50,137 bases of DNA from SIG452 sp045541975. GTDB lineage: Bacteria; Bacillota; Clostridia; UMGS1840. The first letter of the stretch is position 1. Each line of letters starts with the position of its first letter. Of the stretch, positions 50,130 to 50,137 are shown in pieces. The stretch covers positions 1 to 50,137 of the forward strand of contig JAZQKB010000027.1 in NCBI GenBank assembly GCA_045541975.1, in the 5' to 3' direction. The notes under the pieces are model-generated. The model saw only the letters and a program-made list of their open reading frames with translations. It was not told where the DNA came from and made no database searches. The position numbers and the translations under genes are program-made.

Positions 50130-50137
50130 ATTTTAGT

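Overview
The window reads as a chromosomal segment of an anaerobic low-to-mid GC Firmicute (Bacillota, Clostridia-like, probably gut-associated). This rests on four T-box or TPP-type leader controls of Firmicutes style plus a further T-box, sigma-A promoters with near-consensus TTGACA/TATAAT boxes, AGGAGG ribosome sites, a GlgC+GlgD glycogen pathway, a PerR/reverse-rubrerythrin pair, a SpoVB-type flippase, a MecA adaptor and a FeoB-associated Cys-rich protein. No phage structural genes, transposases or CRISPR arrays were seen. Only the first ~380 bases look like the edge of something foreign.

Layout. 1-385: the end of an unknown gene, a terminator and an AT-rich palindromic region. 386-1433 (minus): peroxide regulator (PerR-like) and reverse rubrerythrin. 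1688-3864 (plus): SpoVB/MurJ-like flippase, then a small lipoprotein whose upstream region contains a recognisable scrap of another rubrerythrin gene. 3910-6050 (minus): phenylacetate-CoA ligase plus ACT protein under a T-box whose specifier reads Phe (UUC). 6125-9358 (minus): parvulin-type isomerase, prolyl-tRNA synthetase and a small membrane protein. 9509-10348 (minus): class II aldolase. 10637-11348 (plus): a structured RNA of no class I recognise, then a terminator and a SLOG/DUF1273-like gene. 11371-17173 (minus): glgB-glgC-glgD-glgA. 17536-21950 (plus): a GH13 glucan hydrolase and glycogen phosphorylase, divergent from the synthesis operon, so synthesis and breakdown are organised back to back. 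22003-22802 (minus): thiamine transporter thiT with TPP riboswitch. 22912-24117: a membrane protein and ung. 24231-26840: feoA-feoB-FeoB-associated protein with repeated GTTAGTT/AACTAAC operators. 27034-27109: tRNA-Thr(GGT). 27160-29696: TPP riboswitch and thiM-thiE-thiD. 29837-34450: a run of small housekeeping and surface genes (repeat protein, LOG, GNAT, dtd, gamma-CA-like, HAD, exported protein). 34490-38299: Phe T-box and pheS-pheT. 38376-40419 (minus): pyruvate kinase and MecA. 40661-42779: two-component system. 42849-49998: Ile T-box, an Ile-rich 44-codon ORF, a second terminator, and ilvA-ridA-ilvB-ilvN-ilvC-ilvD, a full route from threonine towards Ile/Val keto acids.

The most interesting signals are in the RNA layer. 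They are: (i) the unclassified riboswitch-shaped leader of the SLOG gene at 10672-10875; (ii) the ilv leader, where a T-box terminator is followed by an Ile-rich small ORF and a second terminator whose 5' arm can pair with the end of that ORF; (iii) a Phe-specific T-box on phenylacetate-CoA ligase, which suggests that this enzyme makes Phe from phenylacetate rather than degrading it; (iv) a 21-codon ORF with a strong ribosome site threaded through a TPP riboswitch terminator. Two inverted copies of a ~45-base palindromic repeat lie inside and after the ilv operon. All functional calls come from reading the sequence and recalled family motifs; no database search was possible.
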